From UBA4416 sp040387475 (GTDB lineage Bacteria > Bacteroidota > Bacteroidia > B-17B0 > Aurantibacillaceae): a stretch of DNA of 64,000 nucleotides. Position numbers and translations under genes: made by a program. Location: the NCBI GenBank assembly GCA_040387475.1, contig JAZKDT010000018.1, positions 1-64,000 on the forward strand, in the 5' to 3' direction. The notes below the pieces were generated by a model. The model had not been told where the DNA came from. It saw only the letters and a list, made by a program, of their open reading frames with translations, and made no database searches. Position 1 is the first letter of the stretch. Each line of letters starts with the position of its first letter. Below, piece by piece: positions 45,127 to 53,922 of this stretch.

Positions 45127-46256
45127 TGATTTACTTCGATTATAATTCAACTACACCAGTTGATGAGCGGGTACTTACTGAAATGTTACCTTTTTTTACT
45201 GAACATTTTGGAAACGCTTCCAGTACAACGCACGCGCTAGGCTGGTATGCACAAGGTGCTATTGAAAAAGCACGACACCAAGTGGCAGATTTCATTGGAG
45301 CAGAAAGTTCAGAAATTGTATTTACATCCGGAGCAACCGAGGCTGTTAACATGGCTTTGAAGGGGGTTTTTGAAGCTTACCAAACAAAAGGTAATCATAT
45401 TATTACCTGTAAAACCGAACATAAAGCTGTTTTGGACACTTGTTCTTATTTAGAAGAAAAGGGAGCGCTGGTTACTTACCTTAATGTTGACCCCGAAGGA
45501 AGAATTGATTTGGACGAATTAAAGAATAGTTTCAATGATAAAACCATTTTAGTAGCCATTATGGCTGCAAACAATGAAACCGGTGTTTTACAGGATCTCG
45601 AAAAAATAGCCAAGATTACACATGAACATAACGCTATTTTTTTTAGCGACACCACTCAAATGGCCGGTAAACTTCCGGTTGACGTGAATGAAATGGGACT
45701 CGACTTGTGTTGTATCTCAGCACATAAATTATACGGACCAAAAGGCGTTGGCGCGCTTTATGTAAGACGCAAAGATCCACGGGTGAATTTAATTCCTTTA
45801 TTTCATGGCGGTGGACATGAAAACCAAAAACGAAGCGGTACTTTAAATGTAACGGGTATTGTTGGTTTAGGCAAAGCCTGTGAAATTGCAAAAGTTGATT
45901 TTTGGGACGATAATATGAACATTTCAAAATTAAGAGGTTACCTGGAACATCAACTACTTGAAATATCCGACTTAAGAATCAACGGATCAACCAGATACAG
46001 ACTTTATAATACCGCTAATCTCTACTTTCCAAAACTAAAAGACGGTAGTACCGTTTTCTCTCATATTAAGAATACCTGCGCCGTTTCTCTAGGTTCGGCC
46101 TGTACCTCTGCCAGCGCTCAACCCTCACATGTTTTACAGGCGATGGGGCTTACTAAAGAGGAATCGGGAGACTGTATCCGCTTCTCTTTTGGTAAAAAAA
46201 GCCAAAAAAAGGATGTGGAAAAAATTACCCATCAAATTTTGTCGCTTTATAGTTAG
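45126..46256 (+). CDS. Cysteine desulfurase (NifS/IscS family)
   Basis: A 376-residue PLP enzyme that removes sulfur from cysteine for Fe-S clusters or tRNA thiolation. It starts MIYFDYNSTTPVDERVLTEM, has TSGATEAVNMALKGV, NNETGVLQDL, the PLP lysine Lys201 in SAHKLYGPKGVGALYVRR, GGGHENQKRSGTLN, and the active-site Cys326 in SLGSACTSASAQPSHVL. The long Cys loop fits the IscS/NifS class rather than SufS. No scaffold gene (iscU, sufU) is near. The ATG overlaps the thiolase stop; in-frame codons further upstream lie inside the thiolase gene. Confidence 0.94.
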   Translation: MIYFDYNSTTPVDERVLTEMLPFFTEHFGNASSTTHALGWYAQGAIEKARHQVADFIGAESSEIVFTSGATEAVNMALKGVFEAYQTKGNHIITCKTEHKAVLDTCSYLEEKGALVTYLNVDPEGRIDLDELKNSFNDKTILVAIMAANNETGVLQDLEKIAKITHEHNAIFFSDTTQMAGKLPVDVNEMGLDLCCISAHKLYGPKGVGALYVRRKDPRVNLIPLFHGGGHENQKRSGTLNVTGIVGLGKACEIAKVDFWDDNMNISKLRGYLEHQLLEISDLRINGSTRYRLYNTANLYFPKLKDGSTVFSHIKNTCAVSLGSACTSASAQPSHVLQAMGLTKEESGDCIRFSFGKKSQKKDVEKITHQILSLYS

Positions 46257-46339
46257 TCTTCCTCTTTTAATAACCTCTTTACGTCTATAAAGTGGGAATT
46301 ACCAACGATAATATGTTAGTAATGAACATTTTAACACTC

Positions 46340-46369
46340 TTGCTTTTTTCTTTTTTTAGACTATATTTG
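46340..46369 (+). promoter_or_regulatory. Promoter of the fatty acid desaturase gene
   Basis: TTG at 46340-46342 and TATATTTG at 46362-46369, spacer 19 bp. The leader is about 28 bases. Confidence 0.75.
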
Positions 46370-46402
46370 TCTTCCGAAACACAATAATTAAACCAATATT
46401 AA

Positions 46403-47503
46403 ATGAGTGCACAAACAATCCGATTCAATAATGCCAATCGTTCATTCTATTTAACAGCAAAGAAAAGAGTAGACGATTATTTTAAAGAAAACAACATTTC
46501 GCGTTATGGTAACTCTCAAATGGTCATTAAGTCCATTTTTATGTTTACCCTATATTTTACTCCCTTTTTACTTTTAATTTTTAATACCTTTGATAACCTC
46601 TGGATTCAATCATTATTATGCATCCTGATGGGTTTTGGAATGAGCGGTATTGGATTATCTGTGATGCACGATGCCAATCATGGCTCTTATGCCCGTAACG
46701 CAAAATTAAACGCCATGATGTGCCGTAGTATGAATTTTATTGGGGGTAGTTCTATCAACTGGCAACTGCAACATAATACATTACACCACACGTATACTAA
46801 CATCCATGATCATGACGAGGATATTGCTCCTCCTGGATTTATGAGATTTGATCCGCATGCTGATTACAAAAAAATCCATAGATTTCAGTTCTTATATGCC
46901 TGGTTCTTCTACGGGTTAATGACTATTATGTGGGCCACGACTAAAGATTTCCAGCAATTATCCCGATACAACAAAATGGGTTTATTGGTAACTAAAAAAA
47001 CAAATTATAAAAGACAATTAATTTTGTTGATCCTTAACAAACTGTTTTATTTAGGATATAGTCTTGTTTTACCGTTGTTGGTAATGGATAATCCATGGTA
47101 TCAAATTGTTGTTGGATGGTCAATCATGCACTTTACCTGTGGTTTGATTCTTGCTTTGATTTTCCAGCCTGCTCACGTGGTTGATATGACCGAATTTCCC
47201 TTACCTGACTCAACCGGTAATATGCAGGATGATTGGGCGGCTCACCAGTTGAAAACAACCACTAATTTTGCTCAAAAAAGCTGGGCTTTCTCATGGTTTG
47301 TTGGCGGCTTGAACTTTCAGGTTGAACACCATTTGTTTCCAAACATTTGCCATGTACATTACAAAAAAATTGCACCGATTATTCAGGAAACTGCTAAAGA
47401 GTTTAATTTGCCATACTATTCAAAGAAGACATTTGTAGGCGCCCTCGCTGCTCATGCTAAATTGCTTTATATACTAGGAAAGCCAACTCCGGCAATGGCT
47501 TAG
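46403..47503 (+). CDS. Membrane fatty acid desaturase
   Basis: A 366-residue di-iron desaturase. Three histidine boxes are present: HDANHGS (from His89), HNTLHHTYTN (His124-His129) and QVEHHLFP (about 306-313). Q in the third box is the mark of front-end (delta-5/6-like, linoleoyl-CoA type) desaturases. The plant and animal versions carry a fused cytochrome b5 domain, which is absent here. Four or more membrane segments flank the boxes. It would introduce double bases into membrane fatty acids using O2 and an electron donor; regiospecificity cannot be told. It is monocistronic with a promoter and terminator. Confidence 0.94.
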   Translation: MSAQTIRFNNANRSFYLTAKKRVDDYFKENNISRYGNSQMVIKSIFMFTLYFTPFLLLIFNTFDNLWIQSLLCILMGFGMSGIGLSVMHDANHGSYARNAKLNAMMCRSMNFIGGSSINWQLQHNTLHHTYTNIHDHDEDIAPPGFMRFDPHADYKKIHRFQFLYAWFFYGLMTIMWATTKDFQQLSRYNKMGLLVTKKTNYKRQLILLILNKLFYLGYSLVLPLLVMDNPWYQIVVGWSIMHFTCGLILALIFQPAHVVDMTEFPLPDSTGNMQDDWAAHQLKTTTNFAQKSWAFSWFVGGLNFQVEHHLFPNICHVHYKKIAPIIQETAKEFNLPYYSKKTFVGALAAHAKLLYILGKPTPAMA

Positions 47504-47523
47504 TACTTAACAAAGCTTTGTTT

Positions 47524-47554
47524 AAAATGCAGATCATAATGGTCTGCATTTTTT
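47524..47554 (+). terminator. Rho-independent terminator of the desaturase gene
   Basis: AAAATGCAGA (47524-47533) pairs with TCTGCATTTT (47543-47552), the inner part pairing further, and a T-run follows. It lies in a reading frame that could otherwise extend the next gene, so it supports the downstream start of mpl. Confidence 0.85.
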
Positions 47555-47595
47555 GTTATAAAAGCTTTACTTCGTATAAACAAACTCACACTCAT

Positions 47596-48963
47596 ATGCG
47601 TGTTCATTTAATTGCAGTAGGCGGCAGTGCCATGCACAATATGGCTTTAGCCCTGCACGAAAAAGGCTATAATGTTACCGGTAGCGATGACGAAATAAAT
47701 GAGCCATCGAAAACCCGTTTAAAAAATGCCGGCATATTTCCGCCCGAAATAGGTTGGTTTCCTGACAAGATCACCAACGATATGGATGCGGTTATATTAG
47801 GAATGCACGCCCGGGAAGACAATCCGGAACTCATTAGAGCGAAAGAACTTGGATTAAAAGTCTATTCCTATCCTGAATATATTTACGAAGCCACAAAAGA
47901 GAAAACCAGGGTAGTAATTGGCGGCAGTCATGGTAAAACAACCATCACCGCCATGATATTACATGTACTGACCTATCATAAAATGGATGCAGATTTTATG
48001 GTAGGCGCGCAGTTGGAAGGGTTTAGTACCATGGTAAAGCTTACTAAAGAAGCTCCTATCGCTATTATTGAAGGCGACGAATACCTCGCCTCGCCTATCG
48101 ATAGAAGGCCGAAGTTTCATTTATACAAACCAAACATTGCTATTTTGAGTGGTATTGCGTGGGATCATATTAACGTATTTCCAACTTTTGAAATATATGT
48201 TAACCAGTTTGAAAAATTTGTTGATATGATCGAACCAAACGGTAGCTTGATTTATTGCCATGAGGATAAAGAACTTCAAAAAGTTGCAGCTAATTCAGGG
48301 CTATCCAATAACATTACCAAAATACCCTACTCTATTCCAAAACACCGGATAGAAAATGGAACTACTATTTTACAAGACAATCAAAAAGAAATTCCTTTAC
48401 AGATATTTGGCAACCACAACCTCATGAACCTTAACGGCGCTCATTTGGTTTGTAACAAATTAGGAATAACCGACTCTCAGTTCTATGAGGCTATACAGTC
48501 CTTTAAAGGAGCTGCCAAACGCCTGGAATTGGTTGTTAAAACGACAAATTTTGCGTTTTATAAAGACTTTGCGCACTCTCCATCGAAATTAAAAGCAACC
48601 ACACAAGCCACCAAACAACAATTTGCCGAACGTAAAGTACTGGCCTGCATGGAATTACACACCTTTAGCAGTTTAAATGAAACATTTTTAGCAGAATATA
48701 ACGGTGCCATGAACGACGCTGATGAAGCCATTGTTTACTTTAATCCTCATACCATAGCTCACAAAAAATTAAAGCCCATTACTGAAGAACAGGTACTGAA
48801 CTACTTTAACCGGAAAGATCTCAAAGTATTTACCGACAGTAATACCTTAACAGCCTATATTAAGTCCAAATCCCTGAAAAATCACGTACTTTTAATGATG
48901 AGTTCGGGAAACTTTGATGGCATAGACTTTAAACAACTTTCAACTGAATTAAATCTAAATTAA
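47596..48963 (+). CDS. mpl: UDP-N-acetylmuramate:L-alanyl-gamma-D-glutamyl-meso-diaminopimelate ligase
   Basis: A 455-residue Mur-ligase-family enzyme that attaches recycled murein tripeptide to UDP-MurNAc. It starts MRVHLIAVGGSAMHNMALAL, a Rossmann-like first domain with GSDDEINEPSKTRL; the ATP loop is VVIGGSHGKTTITAMILH; then IEGDEYLASPIDRRPKFHLY, AWDHINVFPTFEIYV and a C-terminal domain with FKGAAKRLELV and KDFAHSPSKLKAT. DEYLxSxxDxRxKF and AKRLE are typical of Mpl as opposed to MurC. A start at 47518 is rejected because a terminator lies in that segment. It leads the polysaccharide gene string with a 4-bp gap to the next gene. Confidence 0.93.
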   Translation: MRVHLIAVGGSAMHNMALALHEKGYNVTGSDDEINEPSKTRLKNAGIFPPEIGWFPDKITNDMDAVILGMHAREDNPELIRAKELGLKVYSYPEYIYEATKEKTRVVIGGSHGKTTITAMILHVLTYHKMDADFMVGAQLEGFSTMVKLTKEAPIAIIEGDEYLASPIDRRPKFHLYKPNIAILSGIAWDHINVFPTFEIYVNQFEKFVDMIEPNGSLIYCHEDKELQKVAANSGLSNNITKIPYSIPKHRIENGTTILQDNQKEIPLQIFGNHNLMNLNGAHLVCNKLGITDSQFYEAIQSFKGAAKRLELVVKTTNFAFYKDFAHSPSKLKATTQATKQQFAERKVLACMELHTFSSLNETFLAEYNGAMNDADEAIVYFNPHTIAHKKLKPITEEQVLNYFNRKDLKVFTDSNTLTAYIKSKSLKNHVLLMMSSGNFDGIDFKQLSTELNLN

Positions 48964-48967
48964 AATT

Positions 48968-50149
48968 TTGACAAAAGTCCTGCGAATAATTAACCGTTTT
49001 AATATAGGTGGAATCACATACAATGTAAGTTACCTTTCAAAGTACTTAGAAAATGATTTTGAGACATTGTTAGTTGGCGGCCCGGAAGAAGAAGGCGAAG
49101 ACAGTTCACTATATATTCCTCAGGCACTGGGCTTAAAACCGAGAGTTTTAAATCAGTTTCAGCGCGAAATAAATTTAAAATCAGACTACAAGGCTTATAA
49201 AGAAATCAAAAAGATAATCAAAGATTTTAAGCCAGATATAGTTCACACGCATGCCTCCAAAGCAGGCGCTATAGGGCGTTTAGCGGCGATCGATTGCAAT
49301 GTGCCCATTATTATTCATACGTTTCACGGACATGTATTTCATTCCTATTTCGGCAAGGTAAAAACAGGATTTTATAAAATCATTGAACGTTATCTTGCTA
49401 AACATTCAACCGCAATTATTGCAATCAGTAATAAACAGAAGCTTGAATTATCCGAAACTTTTAAGATAGCACCAAAAGAAAAAATTCATGTAGTGCCATT
49501 GGGTTTCGATTTAACCAAATTCACGATAAATAAAGTGCAAAATCGTCATGAGTTTAGGGAGAAATACAATCTAAAGCCCGAACAGGTGGCTATTGGAATT
49601 ATTGGAAGGCTGGCCCCTATTAAAAACCACAGTTTATTTATTGAGGCAATCGCTCATTTGAAACTGCAAGGATTTACTAATTTTAAAGCGTTTATTATTG
49701 GGGATGGCGATACGAGGGATGTTATTACAGGAGCCTGCGAGCAATTTAACGTCAGCTGGTCAAATGATCCGTCAGCACTAACTGATGTTATTTTTACATC
49801 CTGGATAACCAATGTTGAATGGGCTTTACACGGGCTGGATATTGTTGCCCTCACATCATTAAATGAAGGTACACCGGTAAGTATTATCGAGGCTCAGGCA
49901 GCTGGTAAGTACGTGGTATCTACTAATGTTGGAGGCATCGAAGACGTATTACATCCCGAATGCGGTCTCTTATCTGAAATAACAGATAAACACACATTTT
50001 TCAGTAACTTGATGACCAGCTGCGCTAACCATTCCCAATTAGTCAGTATTTCAAAAAAAGGAGAAGACTGGGCAATTCAAAAATACAGCTATACACGTTT
50101 AGTCAGTGATATGAGACAATTATATCAATCACTATTAAAAAAAGCATGA
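48968..50149 (+). CDS. Glycosyltransferase family 4
   Basis: A 393-residue GT-B enzyme. N-terminal domain: RIINRFNIGGITYNVSYLSK, DIVHTHASKAGAIGRLAA and IIHTFHGHVFHSYF. C-terminal donor-binding domain: IGIIGRLAPIKNHSLFIEAI, ALHGLDIVALTSLNEGTPVS and IIEAQAAGKYVVSTNVGG, with the E-x7-E motif of GT4. Such enzymes add a sugar to a lipid-linked acceptor. The start is TTG, four bases after mpl; no ATG lies near. With the WecA-like gene it may be one of only two transferases in this cluster. Confidence 0.92.
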   Translation: MTKVLRIINRFNIGGITYNVSYLSKYLENDFETLLVGGPEEEGEDSSLYIPQALGLKPRVLNQFQREINLKSDYKAYKEIKKIIKDFKPDIVHTHASKAGAIGRLAAIDCNVPIIIHTFHGHVFHSYFGKVKTGFYKIIERYLAKHSTAIIAISNKQKLELSETFKIAPKEKIHVVPLGFDLTKFTINKVQNRHEFREKYNLKPEQVAIGIIGRLAPIKNHSLFIEAIAHLKLQGFTNFKAFIIGDGDTRDVITGACEQFNVSWSNDPSALTDVIFTSWITNVEWALHGLDIVALTSLNEGTPVSIIEAQAAGKYVVSTNVGGIEDVLHPECGLLSEITDKHTFFSNLMTSCANHSQLVSISKKGEDWAIQKYSYTRLVSDMRQLYQSLLKKA

Positions 50150-50152
50150 TTT

Positions 50153-50181
50153 TTGATATTAGGGGATAAATTCTAACTTTG
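50153..50181 (+). promoter_or_regulatory. Promoter of the wza-wzc operon
   Basis: TTG at 50153-50155 and TAACTTTG at 50174-50181, spacer 18 bp, in the short gap before the Wza-like gene. The export genes can therefore be transcribed apart from mpl and the glycosyltransferase. Confidence 0.7.
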
Positions 50182-50198
50182 TAACATATAATACACTT

Positions 50199-50954
50199 AT
50201 GCGTTTTCTAAAATATCTTTTGTTCTTACCACTTTTACTTTGGCTCTCTTCCTGTAAAGTGTTCCGGTCAAACTTAATGTTAAAAACATCAAAAGATTAT
50301 ACTTATGATAAAATCGCAGACTCCCTCTCTAAGCAGGACTATAAAATAGATGCAAACGACATCTTAAACGTGAGGATTTTTTCGAATGATGGATTTAAGA
50401 TCGTGGATTTAGCTACCACTAATCAAATTTCGCGTTTTATTGAGCTGGATTATGTAGTTAATATGGATGGTACGGTTAAATTACCGCTGGTAGGTCGTAT
50501 TAAACTTGCAGGAATGAGTGTGAGAGAAGCAACTGAATTTTTAGAACAGGTTTATTCTGACTACTATGTCAAACCATTTGTATTTATGTCTGTTGTAAAT
50601 AAACGGGTTATTGTGTTTCCAGGTAATGGAGGAACTGCGAGGGTAATAAATTTAACCAATAATAATACAACAGTAATTGAAGCGCTTGCCTTAACTGGCG
50701 GGATAGCTGAAGACGGAAAAGCTTACAAAGTTAAATTAATTCGGAATCAAGGCGATAAACCTAAAGTTTATCTGATGGATCTATCAAAAATAGAAGGAAT
50801 CGCAGTGGGAAATACAGTTGTTTTAGCCCATGATATTATTTATGTAGAACCACGATATAGGTTTGCAAGAACGTTAGTATCGGAAATAACCCCTATTATT
50901 TCTTTGATCAGTTCTACTTTCCTACTCTATACGCTTGTCACGAGGATAAAATGA
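50199..50954 (+). CDS. wza: Wza-type polysaccharide export lipoprotein
   Basis: A 251-residue outer-membrane lipoprotein (MRFLKYLLFLPLLLWLSSC) with a polysaccharide export domain (YKIDANDILNVRIFSN, NMDGTVKLPLVGRIKLAGMS, VREATEFLEQVYSDYYVKP) and one SLBB-like domain (VIEALALTGGIAEDGKAYKV). It is shorter than E. coli Wza (about 380 residues), with a single hydrophobic C-terminal segment (EITPIISLISSTFLLYTLV) that could form the membrane-spanning helix. It ends in an ATGA overlap with wzc. Confidence 0.92.
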   Translation: MRFLKYLLFLPLLLWLSSCKVFRSNLMLKTSKDYTYDKIADSLSKQDYKIDANDILNVRIFSNDGFKIVDLATTNQISRFIELDYVVNMDGTVKLPLVGRIKLAGMSVREATEFLEQVYSDYYVKPFVFMSVVNKRVIVFPGNGGTARVINLTNNNTTVIEALALTGGIAEDGKAYKVKLIRNQGDKPKVYLMDLSKIEGIAVGNTVVLAHDIIYVEPRYRFARTLVSEITPIISLISSTFLLYTLVTRIK

Positions 50955-53386
50955 TACAACCTCAGGGGAATAATTCTATAGATAAATACAGAGACAGGGT
51001 TTCTAAGTTCAGTAGCGAACTGGATTTAGGGCTAGTGCTTTACATTGTCAAAAAAAGCTTGTGGTTTGTTTTGTTCTTTTTTCTGATCAGTCTTGGAATC
51101 GCAACTGTATATTTAAGATATAGTCAGCCCGAATATGAATCTGCCACACTTATTCAGATCAATGAAAACAATGAAGCATCCAAGGTTCTTCAGATGACTA
51201 AATACGAAGATGGCGATAATAAAATTGCTACGGCAATGGAACAAATTCATTCCAAGATCTTTTTAAAACGCGTTGTCGAAAAATCCGATGTGCAAATTAG
51301 TTACTTTAATGAAGGAACCTTTAAAAACAATGAATTATACATTTCCTCTCCGTATTTAGTAAAGTTTAATGTAAAACGTAATAATATATATGGAGTTAAA
51401 ATATACATTAATTTTAACAGCACTAATTCGGGAACTATATCATTTACAACAGAAGGAAAAAATTTCACACATCCCTTCACCACTTCCAACGTAGTTATTA
51501 CTCCTTACTTTGAATTAAGCATTTCACCTAATGCGCTTTTAGGCGATAATGTTGTTAAATCGCAATTGACCGAAAACAATAAATCTTATTTTATAATAAA
51601 TAACATCGATAACGTAACATCCAATCTTCAATCCAAGATTGACATTAAATTAGTTAATGAAGCTGCGGGTACGATCCAAGTAAAAGTAAAAGATATAAAT
51701 GCTGAAAAATCAAGGGATTTGGTAAATCTTATCTCGGAGGAATATCTGAAGTTTGATGTTGAACGCAAAAGTGAAAGTTCAAAAAGCATCATTGCGTTTA
51801 TTGACAGCAAATTAGAAGAAGTGTTTAGCGATTTAAAAATTTCAGAAAATAATCTTCAGGAGTTTAGAAAAGATCATAATTATGAAGTTAAGCCCGCCAC
51901 TATTGATCCCAATTTAGTAAGAATGTCGAGAATTGAAGATGATATGTTGAAGGTTGAAATGGATGAGAAAATTTTGGCCGAACTTCAACAAAATATTCTT
52001 AAAAACAAAAGTATTGACACTTATCAGCTTATCTCTTTAATATCGGGTACTGAATATGAAAGCGCTATTAAGGAATATACTCAGGGTATTCAAAAGTTAT
52101 TACTTGAAAAAGAGGATCTTTTATACATGGTAACCCCCAATAGTGAAAATATCAGGCAACTTAACTACAGTATTGAAAATCAGAAAAAATTGCTGATCGA
52201 AACTATCAATGCTGTACGCCTAAAATATAAGTCCAGGTATACTTCCCTCACTGAAAAATATTCCGAATACCAAAGTAAGAACCTGAATCACCCCGATGAA
52301 GATCTGGAGCACACCAGATTGATGCGTTTGTTTAGCATAAGCGAAAAATATTACACCATGTTGCTTGAAAAGAAAACAGAATTTTCCATCAATAAGGCAG
52401 GTTTTGTTTCTGAAAACGTGATCTTAGAAGAAGCCATCAATAGCGGGTCATGGGTATCTCCGAATAAAAAAATGACTATCATTATTGCTTTATTAGTAGC
52501 ATTGATATTATCTCTCTTACTGGTATTTACACGTTATTTTTTACATGATAAAATTACTTCGGTTAACGATGTAGTAAATAATATCGACGCTTCTGTTTCT
52601 GTATTGGGAATTGTTCCCAATTATGAAAGCGACATTCCTGTTTCTCAATTAGTTGTTGATAAAAACCCAAAGTCTCAAATTGCAGAAGCTTTCAGGAGTA
52701 TTCGTTCTAATCTAAACTTTATTAATAATGCTGAAGGTCCAAAAATCATTGCTGTTACCTCTTCGATATCCGGTGAAGGCAAAACCTTTGTTTGTTTAAA
52801 TATCGCTGGTATATTAGCGTATACCGGGAAAAAGGTTATTTTACTGGATCTGGATATGAGAAAACCAAAAATCCATAAAGGCTTTGGGGTATCAAATGAG
52901 GTAGGGATGAGTACTATTTTAACAAACATGACCTCAATCAAAGATTGTATCAATAAAAGCCACTTCCCTAACCTTGATTATATTACAGCAGGGCCTATTC
53001 CACCCAATCCTTCGGAACTTATTATTAGTGATCGCCTAAATACATTGATTGAAGAATTAAAATTATCCTATGACTACATTGTGTTTGATAATCCTCCAAT
53101 AGGCTTGGTTACAGATGGTATCACGGCTATTCAAAAAGCAGATTTTCCAATTTATGTTTTCCGGGCAGATTATTCTAAAAAAGCGTTTGTGCAGATATTA
53201 GATAAATTAATCAATGAAGCCAGTATTAAAAATTTATCAATGATCTTAAATGGTGTGGATACCACGCGCTCAAATTACGGTTATAAATATGGTTATGGTT
53301 ATGGTTATGGTTATGGTTATGGAAATGGCTATTATTCTGACGATAAAGTAGAAAAAAAACAAGGCATTTCTAAATTATGGAAATAA
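50951..53386 (+). CDS. wzc: Wzc-type polysaccharide co-polymerase and BY-kinase
   Basis: An 811-residue inner-membrane protein: first membrane helix (SLWFVLFFFLISLGIATVYL, about residues 36-55), a Wzz chain-length domain, a long coiled-coil periplasmic part, a second helix (MTIIIALLVALILSLLLVF, about 512-530), and a cytoplasmic tyrosine kinase with Walker A SSISGEGKTF (about residue 607), Walker A-prime VILLDLDMRKPK and Walker B YDYIVFDNPP. The C-terminus is a tyrosine cluster made of Tyr-Gly repeats, coded by a DNA tandem repeat. Autophosphorylation of this tail controls assembly state in known Wzc proteins. No cognate phosphatase (Wzb) gene is nearby. Confidence 0.95.
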   Translation: MIQPQGNNSIDKYRDRVSKFSSELDLGLVLYIVKKSLWFVLFFFLISLGIATVYLRYSQPEYESATLIQINENNEASKVLQMTKYEDGDNKIATAMEQIHSKIFLKRVVEKSDVQISYFNEGTFKNNELYISSPYLVKFNVKRNNIYGVKIYINFNSTNSGTISFTTEGKNFTHPFTTSNVVITPYFELSISPNALLGDNVVKSQLTENNKSYFIINNIDNVTSNLQSKIDIKLVNEAAGTIQVKVKDINAEKSRDLVNLISEEYLKFDVERKSESSKSIIAFIDSKLEEVFSDLKISENNLQEFRKDHNYEVKPATIDPNLVRMSRIEDDMLKVEMDEKILAELQQNILKNKSIDTYQLISLISGTEYESAIKEYTQGIQKLLLEKEDLLYMVTPNSENIRQLNYSIENQKKLLIETINAVRLKYKSRYTSLTEKYSEYQSKNLNHPDEDLEHTRLMRLFSISEKYYTMLLEKKTEFSINKAGFVSENVILEEAINSGSWVSPNKKMTIIIALLVALILSLLLVFTRYFLHDKITSVNDVVNNIDASVSVLGIVPNYESDIPVSQLVVDKNPKSQIAEAFRSIRSNLNFINNAEGPKIIAVTSSISGEGKTFVCLNIAGILAYTGKKVILLDLDMRKPKIHKGFGVSNEVGMSTILTNMTSIKDCINKSHFPNLDYITAGPIPPNPSELIISDRLNTLIEELKLSYDYIVFDNPPIGLVTDGITAIQKADFPIYVFRADYSKKAFVQILDKLINEASIKNLSMILNGVDTTRSNYGYKYGYGYGYGYGYGNGYYSDDKVEKKQGISKLWK
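53291..53320 (+). repeat. Tandem hexanucleotide repeat in the wzc tyrosine tail
   Basis: Five perfect copies of GGTTAT in tandem, flanked by near copies (GGTTATAAATAT before; GGAAATGGCTAT after). Each unit codes Gly-Tyr. Gain or loss of units keeps frame and changes the number of phosphorylatable tyrosines. Confidence 0.95.
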
Positions 53387-53919
53387 TTGAAACTAAAATA
53401 AAAGGCTTATTAATCGTAAAACCGAAAGTATTTGCCGATGCAAGAGGTTATTTTTTTGAGAGTTATAATGCCGATGTTTTTAAACAGAATGGGATTGACG
53501 TAAATTTTGTTCAGGATAATCAATCTCTATCCAATGCAGGGGTATTGAGAGGTTTGCATTTTCAGGCTCCGCCATTTGCCCAGGGAAAACTCGTTAGAGT
53601 TATTAATGGAGCTGTTTTAGACATAGCCGTTGACATACGCAAAAACTCACCCACATACGGACAGCATGTTTCTATTGAGCTTACCGAAGAAAATAAAACC
53701 ATGTTTTATATCCCACCGGGCTTTGCTCATGGTTTTTTAACCCTAAAGGACAATACTATTTTTTCGTATAAATGTACCAATGTCTACCATAAAGCATCTG
53801 AAGGAACTGTATTGTGGAATGACTCAAATTTAAATATAGATTGGAATATTGCCAGTCCGGTGTTGTCTGAAAAGGACCTGGTTGGAACTCCTTTCAAAGA
53901 CTTTAGCAGTCCTTTTTAA
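53377..53919 (+). CDS. rfbC: dTDP-4-dehydrorhamnose 3,5-epimerase
   Basis: A 180-residue cupin epimerase of the dTDP-L-rhamnose pathway. Landmarks: IKGLLIVKPKVFADARGYFF, VQDNQSLSNAGVLRGLHFQ (with the catalytic His in RGLHFQ), GAVLDIAVDIRKNSPTYGQ, FYIPPGFAHGFLTL and a final SEKDLVGTPFKDF. It overlaps wzc by ten bases. The partner genes rfbA, rfbB and rfbD are absent here and must be elsewhere if rhamnose is made; otherwise this epimerase may serve another deoxysugar. Confidence 0.95.
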   Translation: MEIIETKIKGLLIVKPKVFADARGYFFESYNADVFKQNGIDVNFVQDNQSLSNAGVLRGLHFQAPPFAQGKLVRVINGAVLDIAVDIRKNSPTYGQHVSIELTEENKTMFYIPPGFAHGFLTLKDNTIFSYKCTNVYHKASEGTVLWNDSNLNIDWNIASPVLSEKDLVGTPFKDFSSPF

Positions 53920-53922
53920 CCA

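Noticed and set aside
47518..47595. Longer mpl reading frame starting at 47518
   Set aside because: It would translate through the desaturase terminator, and the family start MRVHLIAVGG is at 47596.
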